Assembly (NCBI GenBank): GCA_902494295.1
Contig: CABUSL010000001.1
Location: 1 to 49,462, forward strand
Direction: 5' to 3'
DNA length: 49,462 nucleotides
DNA from: an uncultured Collinsella sp.
GTDB lineage: Bacteria > Actinomycetota > Coriobacteriia > Coriobacteriales > Coriobacteriaceae
Shown: positions 16,204 to 24,980 of the stretch, one piece after another
Layout: the number at the start of each line of letters is the position of its first letter
Numbering within the stretch: position 1 is the stretch's first letter
Position numbers and translations under genes: made by a program
Notes under the pieces: generated by a model
What the model was told of the DNA's origin: nothing
The model's input: the letters and a program-made list of their open reading frames with translations, nothing else
Databases searched by the model: none

Positions 16204-17294
16204 ATGAAGAAGAACAAGAACTATGTGGACCTGAAGGACCAGCCGGTTCCCGAGGGCCAGCATCTGCTCGAGGTCGACGACCTTAAGATGTATTTCCACA
16301 CCGAAGATGGCGTCGTTCGCGCTGTCGATGGTGTGTCCTACACGCTCGATCGTGGCGAGACCCTTGGTGTCGTCGGTGAGTCCGGCTCTGGTAAGTCCGT
16401 GACTGCCATGACCATCATGGGCCTTATCTCGATGCCTCCGGGAAAGATTGAGGGCGGTGACGTTCGCTATCGCGGCCGCTCCATCCTCGAGATGACCGAG
16501 GAAGAGATGCAGCACATTCGCGGCAACGATATCGCGATGATCTTCCAGGATCCAATGACCTCCTTGAACCCGGTCTATAAGATCGGCAAGCAGGTGGGCG
16601 AGGGCCTTCGTCTGCACCGCGGCTACTCCAAGCAGGAGGCGCTCAAGCGCGCCACCGAGCTTTTGGACCTCGTTGGCATTCCTGAGCCCGAGAAGCGCGT
16701 CAATGAGTATCCGCACCAGTTCTCTGGCGGTATGCGTCAGCGTGTCATGATCGCTATGGCTCTTGCCTGCGATCCCGATATCCTGATTGCCGACGAGCCC
16801 ACGACGGCTCTGGACGTTACCATTCAGGCTCAGATTATCGAGCTCATGCAGGAAATGCAGGAGAAGAACGGCAACGCCATCATCATGATTACCCATGACC
16901 TGGGCGTCGTTGCCGATATGGCCGATAAGATCATGGTTATGTACGCCGGCCGTCCCGTCGAGTTCGGTACTGCTGAGGAAATCTTCTACGAGAGTCGCCA
17001 CCCCTACACCTGGGGTCTTATCCGCTCCATCCCGGAGCAGGCCATCGAAGAGAAGAAGCCGCTTACGCCGATTCACGGCAACCCGCCTTCGCTCATGAAC
17101 CTGCCTGAGGGCTGCGTGTTCTCGCCTCGTTGTCCCTATGCGACGGACAAGTGCCGCAAGCAGCGCCCCGAGCGCGTTGGCACCGAGTCTGGTCATTACT
17201 CTGCGTGCCACTACTCCGGTGACCCCGAGTTCCTCAAGAACGCTCCTGAGACGTCCCGTACGCGCAAGGATTCCAAGAAGGGAGGCGAGGCGTA

Positions 17295-17295
<1 letters not shown>
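16204..17295 (+). CDS. oppD: Peptide ABC transporter ATPase OppD/DppD type
   Basis: 363-aa ATPase. Walker A GESGSGKS (about residue 59), Q-loop FQDPMTSLNP, signature FSGGMRQRV, Walker B ILIADEPTTALD and the H-loop ITHDLG are all intact. The C-terminal oligopeptide/dipeptide extension has the cysteine pattern CVFSPRCPYATDKC, which in related proteins binds an Fe-S cluster. ATG 16204 is 2 bp after oppC. The stop shares a base with the oppF start (TAATG). Confidence 0.95.
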
Positions 17296-18323
<1,028 letters not shown>

Positions 18324-18339
18324 TCGGTTGTTCTCGTCC

Positions 18340-18464
18340 GGGCCCGCCCTGGTGTTACTTTTCAGAACGTCCTCGGACATGTCGGAAGCCCCGCTGCGCG
18401 CTACGCGCTGCGGGGCTTCCTCCGTCCTGCGGGATGTTCTGAAAAGTAACACCAGGGCGGGCCC
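18340..18464. repeat. Nested inverted repeat with perfect 29-bp outer arms
   Basis: The outer arms 18340-18368 and 18436-18464 are exact reverse complements over 29 bp (starting GGGCCCGCCCTGG). Between them sits a second near-perfect palindrome of 37 bp (18384-18420, GGAAGCCCCG/CGGGGCTTCC) whose centre reads GCGCGCTACGCGC. No coding sequence is evident. It may terminate oppF or be a REP-like palindromic element. Confidence 0.85.
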
Positions 18465-18645
18465 TGCGATAACTCGGCAGGGGGAGTGCGATTCCTTGAT
18501 CGCTCACTTAATCTAATTGGAAAGATAGTGAGGCCGGAGCTTTGGCTCCGGCCTCCCCATATAAGGGCTTGGCAAAGCCGAGCCACCAAATTTATATCAG
18601 CCCTCAGAACATGTTTGAGAACGGTGCCTGGAGTACGTGGACGTA

Positions 18646-18770
18646 GGGCCGGAACGGGGTCAGCTTCCCAACGCATTCCGCAGGGGGCGGTACATTTTGT
18701 AGCGCGAAGCGCGAATCAAAATGTACCGCATGCCCGAGGACGCGTTGGGAAGCTGACCCCGTTCCGGCCC
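18646..18770. repeat. Second nested inverted repeat with perfect 29-bp outer arms and GCGAAGC tip
   Basis: The outer arms 18646-18674 and 18742-18770 are exact reverse complements over 29 bp (starting GGGCCGGAACGGGG). Inner arms 18687-18699 and 18717-18729 pair over 13 bp (GCGGTACATTTTG). The tip 18702-18712 is GCGC-GAA-GCGC, containing GCGAAGC, which is known to form an unusually stable DNA mini-hairpin. Its arms are not similar to those of the neighbouring repeat, but total length (125 bp) and arm length are identical. Confidence 0.85.
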
Positions 18771-18808
18771 GAACATAAGCGTCTACCAGAGCATTTACAA
18801 ATTCGTAA

Positions 18809-18857
18809 ACTTTTTTCAAAAAAGTGCTTGCACAGTTCTCGAATCATAGGTTATTAT
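18809..18857 (+). promoter_or_regulatory. tRNA-Leu promoter with upstream A/T palindrome
   Basis: The perfect palindrome ACTTTTTTCAAAAAAGT (18809-18825) is followed after 2 bp by -35 TTGCAC (18828-18833) and, 18 bp on, -10 TATTAT (18852-18857). The same arrangement recurs before two other tRNA genes in this window. Confidence 0.8.
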
Positions 18858-18914
18858 CTTCCTCGTTGAACGCGCGGGTCCAACAAAACGAACCGTGAAT
18901 CAACAATATAGCAT

Positions 18915-19004
18915 GTCGGAGTGGCGGAATTGGCAGACGCGCTAGCTTGAGGTGCTAGTGACCGCTTTTTGGTCATGCGGGTTCAAGTCCCGCCTCCGAC
19001 ACCA
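18915..19004 (+). tRNA. tRNA-Leu (anticodon GAG)
   Basis: The acceptor stem GTCGGAG/CTCCGAC closes the cloverleaf. The anticodon stem-loop CTAGC-TTGAGGT-GCTAG gives GAG, reading CTC/CTT. A long variable arm typical of leucine tRNA follows, and the T-arm has GTTCAAGTC. CCA is encoded (19002-19004). Confidence 0.96.
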
Positions 19005-19015
19005 TCGCATTTGAG

Positions 19016-19038
19016 AAGCCTCTTCGGAGGCTTTTTTG
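19016..19038 (+). terminator. Terminator after tRNA-Leu
   Basis: AAGCCTC-TTCG-GAGGCTT with a UUCG tetraloop, followed by T-run. The next gene starts 25 bp later. Confidence 0.92.
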
Positions 19039-19063
19039 TTACCGATAGACGGTGAGGTTCACG

Positions 19064-21409
19064 ATGGAAACGCTTGAGCGCAACGAGTGGGCAGACGTTG
19101 CCCAATTGGTCGAGATCACGAGCGATGCTGTCATTATTTGCGAGCTCGACGGAACCATTTTGCATGTAAATAATCGCTTACTTGGTTTGATGTGCGAGGA
19201 ACGCGCCGACGTCATCGGTGGAGATGTTAAAGACGTCCTGTACTCGTCCGCTTTTGAACGTGCGACGGAACATCGTCTGCCATTTGAAACTGATGGCTCC
19301 GAGAACGAACTGATGCTCAAGCTGAGTGACGGCTCTTTTATCCCCGTCTTGGTTCGTGCGGGCTCCGTAACGCCCCCACGCATCTTTGGGCGCCGTGCGC
19401 CGCGTGTTCTGGTGGCGCTTCATAGCATCGAAGAGCAGTATTCGCACGACCGCCAGCTCAAGCGTGCGTTATCGGAGCTTAGAGTGGCGAACAAGCGTCT
19501 CTCTGGCACGCTCTCGGTCATTATGAGCACTGTGGGCTCCGATGAGTTACCCAGCCTACTTGATACCGTTTTGAACCAGCTTGTCGGAACGCTCGATGCT
19601 TCGGGTGCCGCTATCTATTTTTCTGAGAGCGGCGGTTTTAAGCTACGCGGTGTTTCCAAGGAGCTGTACGACAGCTACCTGCCCGAGTTTTTGCCGTATG
19701 GCGCTGGCATTCCGACGTATGTTCTTCGCGAGTCGCGTGCCTGTCGCTTGTCGATTCAACAGGACCTTGAGGGCGATAGGGCCGCCTCCGGTATGTTCAT
19801 GGACCTGGACAATCGTTCTAAGCACCTGTTGCGCGTGCAGGATATGCCTCCGTACCGCAGCGAGATCTGTCTTCCCGTTTTTTACGGTACGCAGATCCTT
19901 GGCGTGCTGGAAGTTGGTTGGAAACGCCCCCAGGCACCGCTCGCCTATGACGTTAATGTACTCGAGGTCATTTGCGATTACCTGTCTATCCAGCTGGTCG
20001 GCATGGCATCGAGTCTTCGCTCTCGTCGCACGGCCGAGCTTGGCCGCTCGCTCAATGTCTTACGTGATGAGTTGTTTACCTTTCTAGACGATTCCGCCGC
20101 GGCTACCCAGGCGGTATCGTCCGAGATCTGCATTATGCTCAACTGCCATTTTTGTCCTGTTGAGTATGACGCCAGTCTGGACTCCTATGTCATAGATTTT
20201 GAAGGCGGCAGTCGCGTTGCCTTGCCGGACGATCCCGAGAAGCTTTTCTTTTCCACGACGGCGCCAGCGGCACGTCTGGGGGCTGGCCCTGATGGCTTTG
20301 AGGCATCTGTTTTGGGCGGCACGAGTGCCGAGGACCTTAAACACGTCCGTATAACTCGCGTTGACGAATCGATGCCTATGGGGGCCTGGCTTAGGGCGCA
20401 TGGTCTGCCTTGCCAGGGTCTCTACGTCGACACCGGCATCGAGGCGGGGCGCCCGCGCTCTGAGGGTGATGGCAAGCACAGTAACGACGCGATTGTTCCT
20501 GCTTCTGTTGCGAAGAGCCCGACGACGCGCGCGCTGCTGCTTCGTGATGGTAGCCAAGAGCCGATTGATGACCTTGAATATGACTACTTGGTGCACTTGG
20601 CGCATGACTTTGAACTGATCTATGAAGGCGAATCTCAAAAGCGCGAGGAGCGCCATATCGCTCAGACCCTCCAGATTGGCATGAGAAATTCCCTGGGGGA
20701 TGTTCCGGGTATCGCAACCGATTCGGTGTACCTGTCGGCCACGAACTCGGCGTTGGTCGGTGGCGATTTCTATACGCTCATCCGTCTTCCCGACAACTGC
20801 GCCGTCATGATTCTGGGTGATGTGTCTGGCAAAGGCATTGAGGCCGCATCGATGTCCGCGCTCGTCAAGACGGCCCTGACGGCATATGCCTGGGAGGGCG
20901 CTGGACCGGCTCGCATGGCACGCTCCCTTAACAGCATGCTCATGGGCTTTTCGAGGGTCGAGACGTTCGTGACGGCCTTTATCGCCAAGATTGACCTTAA
21001 AGCCGGACACGCAACGTATTGTTCGGCGGGCCATCCTCCGACCATGGTCATCAGGCCAGAGTCGATGCCGCTGGGTGGCGGCGAGTCCCGTGGGGGAGAG
21101 GTCGAGCTGCTTGGATGCCAATCGGGCGTAATCGGTGCCTTTGAGAGCATGGTCTACGAGACAGGCGCGTTTACGTTCGCCCCCGGCGACATGCTCTTCA
21201 TGTATACGGATGGAACGATTGAGGCCCGCGACCGCACCGGAGCGTTCTTTGGCGAGCAGCGCTTGCGCGACCTTCTGCTTTCTGTTTCGGGGGAGGGCGT
21301 GTCGGGCATTTGCGGCAAGGTCTTGGGCGAGCTTGACCGATTTACCGAATCGGCGCTGGACGATGACATTGCATTGGTGTCCCTTGAGTTTTTACGGGGT
21401 CGTTCATAG
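19064..21409 (+). CDS. PAS/GAF sensor protein with C-terminal SpoIIE-type PP2C phosphatase
   Basis: 781-aa predicted cytosolic serine phosphatase of the RsbU/RsbP kind. Residues about 10-120 look like a PAS domain (ITSDAVIICELDGTILHVNN), about 140-320 like a GAF domain, and a long middle region of uncertain fold precedes the PP2C module from about 550. Metal-binding motifs are present: LVGGDFYTL, GDVSGKGIEAA, YTDGTIEARD and DDDIALV. ATG 19064 follows GGTGAGG at 7 nt; there is no membrane helix. The next gene encodes a STAS-HATPase protein, its likely substrate, so the pair would form a partner-switching signalling module. The ligand sensed is unknown. Confidence 0.87.
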   Translation: METLERNEWADVAQLVEITSDAVIICELDGTILHVNNRLLGLMCEERADVIGGDVKDVLYSSAFERATEHRLPFETDGSENELMLKLSDGSFIPVLVRAGSVTPPRIFGRRAPRVLVALHSIEEQYSHDRQLKRALSELRVANKRLSGTLSVIMSTVGSDELPSLLDTVLNQLVGTLDASGAAIYFSESGGFKLRGVSKELYDSYLPEFLPYGAGIPTYVLRESRACRLSIQQDLEGDRAASGMFMDLDNRSKHLLRVQDMPPYRSEICLPVFYGTQILGVLEVGWKRPQAPLAYDVNVLEVICDYLSIQLVGMASSLRSRRTAELGRSLNVLRDELFTFLDDSAAATQAVSSEICIMLNCHFCPVEYDASLDSYVIDFEGGSRVALPDDPEKLFFSTTAPAARLGAGPDGFEASVLGGTSAEDLKHVRITRVDESMPMGAWLRAHGLPCQGLYVDTGIEAGRPRSEGDGKHSNDAIVPASVAKSPTTRALLLRDGSQEPIDDLEYDYLVHLAHDFELIYEGESQKREERHIAQTLQIGMRNSLGDVPGIATDSVYLSATNSALVGGDFYTLIRLPDNCAVMILGDVSGKGIEAASMSALVKTALTAYAWEGAGPARMARSLNSMLMGFSRVETFVTAFIAKIDLKAGHATYCSAGHPPTMVIRPESMPLGGGESRGGEVELLGCQSGVIGAFESMVYETGAFTFAPGDMLFMYTDGTIEARDRTGAFFGEQRLRDLLLSVSGEGVSGICGKVLGELDRFTESALDDDIALVSLEFLRGRS

Positions 21410-21487
21410 ACGACGCTGGGCGGGCTGAATCCGTACGGTTGGGGAAACGAATGCATCGAGTGGGCTTTTTTGGGGAACCATGGTCGT

Positions 21488-22234
21488 ATGAATGAGTGGA
21501 ATGACATAGCGGTTTTGACGCCACCAGGCGATATCGACATCGCCACGGTGCCTGCGCTGCGTCGGCGGTTGGATGCTTTGATTGGCCGCGGCGTGCGTCG
21601 TGTCGTCATCAACTGTCAGGCTGTTAGCTTTATCGATTCGACGGGCTTGGCATTCCTGCTTACGCGCGCTCGTGAGCTCATGAGGCGAGAAGGCCTGCTT
21701 TCGCTCGTCAATGCATCAGGTGAAGTTGTTCGCTTTTTGGAGATTGCTCGTCTTGTCGATATCCTTCATGTCGCGGGGCCGGCACGGGAGTCTATTCCCG
21801 CTATTCCGGTGGGGGAGTTGCCGCGATGGAGCAAGAGCGTCGAAGTAAGGCGAGGCATCGAGAACCTCCCGTATTATCGGCACCGTGTGGCCGAGCTTCT
21901 CGAATCATTTCCCCTGAGGCGAGATGAACGTTATGACGTCGCATTGGCACTGGGGGAGGCATTGGGTAACGCGTATGACCATGCGGGCGGTGTTGGCTGC
22001 GTCCTGACGGTTCAGGCCTATGGGGATCGTGTTGTGCTCGAGGTGCTTGATCGGGGCGCTGGCTATTCTATCGATGGGGCGAGCGAGCCGGTGGCATCCG
22101 AGGAACGCGGACGTGGTATCAAGCTCATGCGCATGCTCGTCGATAATGTTGAGGTTGCCCGGCGCACGGATGGTGCCGGCACACGCGTTCGGATGGTGAA
22201 GCTGTTTGGCTCAGCATTGGAATCGTGCGCATAG
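21488..22234 (+). CDS. STAS (anti-anti-sigma) domain fused to an anti-sigma-type HATPase kinase domain
   Basis: 248-aa protein combining two parts normally on separate polypeptides. Residues about 1-105 form a STAS domain with the phosphorylatable serine in FIDSTGLAFLL. Residues about 115-245 form a GHKL/HATPase_c kinase domain with N-box GEALGNAYDHAG, G1-like DRGAGYS and G2-like GRGIKLMRML. In SpoIIAA/SpoIIAB systems the kinase phosphorylates the STAS serine and a SpoIIE-type phosphatase reverses it; the upstream gene supplies such a phosphatase. The start is ATG 21488 with only a weak GGGGA upstream; TTG 21470 is an alternative. No sigma factor gene is adjacent. Confidence 0.85.
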   Translation: MNEWNDIAVLTPPGDIDIATVPALRRRLDALIGRGVRRVVINCQAVSFIDSTGLAFLLTRARELMRREGLLSLVNASGEVVRFLEIARLVDILHVAGPARESIPAIPVGELPRWSKSVEVRRGIENLPYYRHRVAELLESFPLRRDERYDVALALGEALGNAYDHAGGVGCVLTVQAYGDRVVLEVLDRGAGYSIDGASEPVASEERGRGIKLMRMLVDNVEVARRTDGAGTRVRMVKLFGSALESCA

Positions 22235-22279
22235 CGCCTTGACTTGGCGTTATTTACCTGCGTGAACTTGCTTTGAGCA

Positions 22280-22327
22280 ACTTTTTTGAAAAAAGTACTT
22301 GCGTCTTTTGGACAACTCGCGTAAATT
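22280..22327 (+). promoter_or_regulatory. tRNA cluster promoter with upstream A/T palindrome
   Basis: Palindrome ACTTTTTTGAAAAAAGT (22280-22296), 2-bp gap, -35 TTGCGT (22299-22304), 17-bp spacer, -10 TAAATT (22322-22327). Transcription would begin a few bases before tRNA-Gly at 22340. Confidence 0.8.
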
Positions 22328-22339
22328 AATAACCCGCAA

Positions 22340-22415
22340 GCGGACATGGCTCAGTTGGTAGAGCACAACCTTGCCAAGGTTGGGGTCGCGGGTTCGAGCC
22401 CCGTTGTCCGCTCCA
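22340..22415 (+). tRNA. tRNA-Gly (anticodon GCC), copy 1
   Basis: Acceptor stem GCGGACA/TGTCCGC, anticodon stem-loop CAACC-TTGCCAA-GGTTG giving GCC, T-loop GGTTCGAGCC, encoded CCA at 22413-22415. Identical to copies at 22566 and 25040. Confidence 0.96.
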
Positions 22416-22425
22416 TTGCATTTCC

Positions 22426-22448
22426 GGACCGTTTAGGCGGTCCTTTTT
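22426..22448 (+). terminator. Terminator-like hairpin between tRNA-Gly and tRNA-Cys
   Basis: GGACCG-TTTAGG-CGGTCC followed by TTTTT. It ends 2 bp before tRNA-Cys, leaving no room for a separate promoter, so the hairpin must be leaky or act in processing. Confidence 0.75.
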
Positions 22449-22449
22449 C

Positions 22450-22523
22450 GGCGAAGTGGCCAAGTGGTAAGGCAGAGGCCTGCAAAGCCTTTACCCCCGG
22501 TTCGAATCCGGGCTTCGCCTCCA
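22450..22523 (+). tRNA. tRNA-Cys (anticodon GCA)
   Basis: Acceptor stem GGCGAAG/CTTCGCC, anticodon stem-loop GAGGC-CTGCAAA-GCCTT giving GCA, T-arm GGTTCGAATCC, encoded CCA at 22521-22523. Confidence 0.96.
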
Positions 22524-22532
22524 GGCAACATC

Positions 22533-22558
22533 CGGGCGCTCCGGCGCCCGTTTTGTTT
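22533..22558 (+). terminator. Terminator-like hairpin after tRNA-Cys
   Basis: CGGGCGC-TCCG-GCGCCCG followed by TTTTGTTTT. The next tRNA starts 8 bp later without its own promoter. Confidence 0.8.
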
Positions 22559-22565
22559 TACATAT

Positions 22566-22641
22566 GCGGACATGGCTCAGTTGGTAGAGCACAACCTTGC
22601 CAAGGTTGGGGTCGCGGGTTCGAGCCCCGTTGTCCGCTCCA
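22566..22641 (+). tRNA. tRNA-Gly (anticodon GCC), copy 2
   Basis: Identical in sequence to the copy at 22340, with encoded CCA at 22639-22641. Its 3' end (GCCCCGTTGTCCGCTCCAA) is repeated at about 22811-22829. Confidence 0.96.
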
Positions 22642-22649
22642 AACTCAGC

Positions 22650-22679
22650 AGCCCGACTACTACGGTAGCCGGGCTTTTT
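22650..22679 (+). terminator. Terminator after tRNA-Gly copy 2
   Basis: AGCCCGACTAC pairs with GTAGCCGGGCT (one A-C mismatch), followed by TTTTTC. Confidence 0.8.
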
Positions 22680-22699
22680 CGTACCCATCGCATGGGCTC

Positions 22700-22722
22700 G
22701 AACCCGAGAGGGAGCGAGCGTT
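22700..22722. repeat. 23-bp direct repeat, left copy
   Basis: GAACCCGAGAGGGAGCGAGC plus GTT; it differs by one base from 23045-23067. Followed by the small hairpin AAACGC-GGA-GCGTTT (about 22728-22742). Confidence 0.75.
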
Positions 22723-22810
22723 AAGCAAACGCGGAGCGTTTGTAGCGAGCTGGCGAGGACGCCGGCAGGCGGCCGAAGCCAGTGCGGATCCGCGAAGCGG
22801 ATACGCGGAC

Positions 22811-22829
22811 GCCCCGTTGTCCGCTCCAA
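22811..22829 (+). repeat. Duplicated 3' end of tRNA-Gly
   Basis: GCCCCGTTGTCCGCTCCAA repeats exactly the last T-arm/acceptor bases, CCA and one following base of tRNA-Gly (copy 2, about 22624-22642). No tRNA 5' half precedes it; instead there is a GATCCGCGAAGCGGAT-type palindrome just upstream. It resembles an attachment-site remnant or a decayed tRNA copy. Confidence 0.75.
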
Positions 22830-22836
22830 CTATCTT

Positions 22837-22863
22837 ACGCGGTTCTAACGAACCGCGTTTTTT
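22837..22863 (+). terminator. Terminator after the duplicated tRNA 3' end
   Basis: ACGCGGTTC-TAAC-GAACCGCGT followed by TTTTT. Confidence 0.88.
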
Positions 22864-22875
22864 GTTGACGCTGCG

Positions 22876-22973
22876 CGGGCCCCGGGCACCCCATCTTGCC
22901 CCTCAATCGTCGGTCGCGTACATAAAGTACGCTTCCCTCCTCTTTCGCGGCAACCTGGGGCACCCGGAGCCCG
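22876..22973. repeat. Imperfect nested inverted repeat upstream of the GH13 gene
   Basis: Arms of about 25 nt (CGGGCCCCGGGC... and ...CACCCGGAGCCCG) pair with a few mismatches. The tip GCGTAC-ATAAA-GTACGC (22916-22932) is a perfect hairpin resembling the tip of the nanK-nanE element. The gap 22974-23164 holds the second direct repeat and no certain promoter. Confidence 0.65.
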
Positions 22974-23044
22974 CTCGCTGTCGTGGCCGGGAAAGTGGGT
23001 CTTCCGTTCTTTTCACTAATCGGTCGATTCGTCCCAGGAGGCTT

Positions 23045-23067
23045 GAACCCGAGAGGGGGCGAGCGTT
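23045..23067. repeat. 23-bp direct repeat, right copy
   Basis: Same as 22700-22722 with one A-to-G change, 345 bp away. The two copies flank the tRNA 3'-end fragment and the nested palindrome. Confidence 0.75.
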
Positions 23068-23164
23068 TTGGGTCGTGGCTGTGGCGTTGTTTGTCGCGAA
23101 TGTCCGCTTTGGGCGTATCATCGTGGGCATCTCGCATAACCTCGTTGCAAGGGAGATACGCCCC

Positions 23165-24898
23165 ATGGCTACAGAAAAGTCTTCTTCGCGCTCATGGATG
23201 TCCGATGCCGCGATCTATCAGATCTACCCGCGCTCGTTTAAGGATTCGACTGGTTCGGGTCTGGGCGATATCGCGGGCATTACCCAGCAGATGGACTATC
23301 TTGAGCAGCTGGGTATCGAGGCTATCTGGCTGAGCCCGTTTTACCCATCGCCTCTTGTCGATGGTGGCTATGATGTGGCGGACTACTGCGATGTCGACCC
23401 ACGTCTCGGCTCGCTTGACGACTTCGATGACATGATCGCTGCGGCTCACGCGCGTGGCATCAAGGTCATCGTCGACATCGTGCCCAACCATTCATCCAAC
23501 CAGCACCCCTGGTTCAAAGCCGCTCTTGCCGCCGGCCCCGGATCGCCCGAACGCGCCCGTTATATCTTCCGCGATGGTCGCGGCGAGCATGGCGAGCTGC
23601 CTCCCACCAATTGGAATGCCAACTTTGGCGGCCCCGCATGGACGCGTGTTGCGGACGGTCAGTGGTATCTGCACATGTTTACGCCCGAGCAGCCGGACTT
23701 TGACTGGTCATGCCCTGAGGTTCACGCGCTCTTTTGCGACGTCCTGGCGTTTTGGAGCGATCGAGGCGTCGACGGCTTTCGCATTGATGTGGCGCAGGGT
23801 CTCGCCAAGGATCTCGACCGCGATGACCTCGACCGGTGGCATCTCGCCGAGGGCGATGACATGGTTGACGACGGCACCCATCCGCTGTGGGACCGCAACG
23901 AGGTCCACGAGATCTATCGCGAGTGGCGCCGCGTGTTCGACCGCTATAATCCGCCGCGCAGCGCCGTTGCTGAGGCATGGGTGCTGCCCGAGCGCCAGTA
24001 TCTCTACGCGCGTCCCAGCGAGCTTGGTCAGACATTTAACTTTGAGTTCGCCAAGGCCACTTGGACCTATGATGACATGCACGCTGCAATCGAGGAGGGC
24101 TTGAAGGCGGCCATCGAATCCGATTCCGCCTCGACCTGGGTACTCTCCAACCACGACGTGCCGCGCGTGGCGACACGCTACGCCCTGCCGCAAATCAAGG
24201 CGACGCGCTACCATCAGATTGCGCTCGACTGGCTCTTACGCGACGGGTCGTCTTATGACGAGGACCGTGAACTCGGCGAGCGCCGCGCGCGGGCGGCCCT
24301 TTTGCTTGAGCTGGCGCTTCCGGGCTCGGCATACGTGTATCAGGGTGAGGAGCTCGGCCTTTTTGAGGTGGCTGACATCCCGTGGGCTGCACTCGAAGAT
24401 CCCACTGCGACCAATACGCACGGACCGAAGCGCGAGAAGGGGCGCGACGGCTGTCGTGTGCCCCTGCCATGGGTGGCGGCGGACGACCCCGCGCAGGGCG
24501 GATCGTTTGGGTTTTCGCCGGCGGACGCCGATGCGGCGCCCCATCTGCCGCAGCCTGCATGGTTTTCCGATTACGCTGCCGATAGGGAAGAAGCGGACCC
24601 GACATCGATGCTTGCGCTCTATCGTGACGCCCTCTGGCTGCGGCGCAAGCTGCGCGGGTGCGCCAACGATCTTGCGTGGCTCGATCTTGACGGGCGCACC
24701 GGTCTTGCGGATGGCGCCGAGGGCGCCGAGGGCGGCGTCATCGCCTATCGCCGCGACAATGGCTGGGCGTGTGTGACGAACTTCGGTGCAGCACCTGTGG
24801 AGCTGCCGGCGGGCAGGGTCCTGCTCACCTCATCACCGCTTGCAGACGGCAGGCTCGCGCAGGACAGCTCTGCCTGGATCATGCTCGGTGAGATGTAG
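23165..24898 (+). CDS. GH13 alpha-glucosidase / oligo-1,6-glucosidase
   Basis: 577-aa cytosolic glycoside hydrolase family 13 enzyme that would release glucose from the non-reducing end of imported malto- or isomalto-oligosaccharides. Region I DIVPNHSSNQHPWF, region II GFRIDVAQG with nucleophile Asp, region III AVAEAWV with the acid/base Glu, and region IV VLSNHDVPR are all present. The N-terminal AIYQIYPRSFKDSTGSGLGDI is typical of the MalL/TreC/alpha-glucosidase subgroup. ATG 23165 is behind AAGGGA at 10 nt; the open frame running upstream through tRNA genes is an artefact. No signal peptide. No sugar transporter or regulator gene is adjacent. Confidence 0.92.
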   Translation: MATEKSSSRSWMSDAAIYQIYPRSFKDSTGSGLGDIAGITQQMDYLEQLGIEAIWLSPFYPSPLVDGGYDVADYCDVDPRLGSLDDFDDMIAAAHARGIKVIVDIVPNHSSNQHPWFKAALAAGPGSPERARYIFRDGRGEHGELPPTNWNANFGGPAWTRVADGQWYLHMFTPEQPDFDWSCPEVHALFCDVLAFWSDRGVDGFRIDVAQGLAKDLDRDDLDRWHLAEGDDMVDDGTHPLWDRNEVHEIYREWRRVFDRYNPPRSAVAEAWVLPERQYLYARPSELGQTFNFEFAKATWTYDDMHAAIEEGLKAAIESDSASTWVLSNHDVPRVATRYALPQIKATRYHQIALDWLLRDGSSYDEDRELGERRARAALLLELALPGSAYVYQGEELGLFEVADIPWAALEDPTATNTHGPKREKGRDGCRVPLPWVAADDPAQGGSFGFSPADADAAPHLPQPAWFSDYAADREEADPTSMLALYRDALWLRRKLRGCANDLAWLDLDGRTGLADGAEGAEGGVIAYRRDNGWACVTNFGAAPVELPAGRVLLTSSPLADGRLAQDSSAWIMLGEM

Positions 24899-24980
24899 GG
24901 GTCTCTTGCGGCGAGTTTGCGTTTGTCTGCGCCTTCCGTGGTGGCTGATGTCTTTGCGAGGTTCGCGAGGGCGTCGCAAA

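Noticed and set aside
22346..23164. Long open frame running through the tRNA genes into the GH13 gene
   Set aside because: Its first part translates tRNA-Gly and tRNA-Cys sequence (MAQLVEHNLAKVG...). The GH13 homology begins after 23165, which has its own ribosome site.
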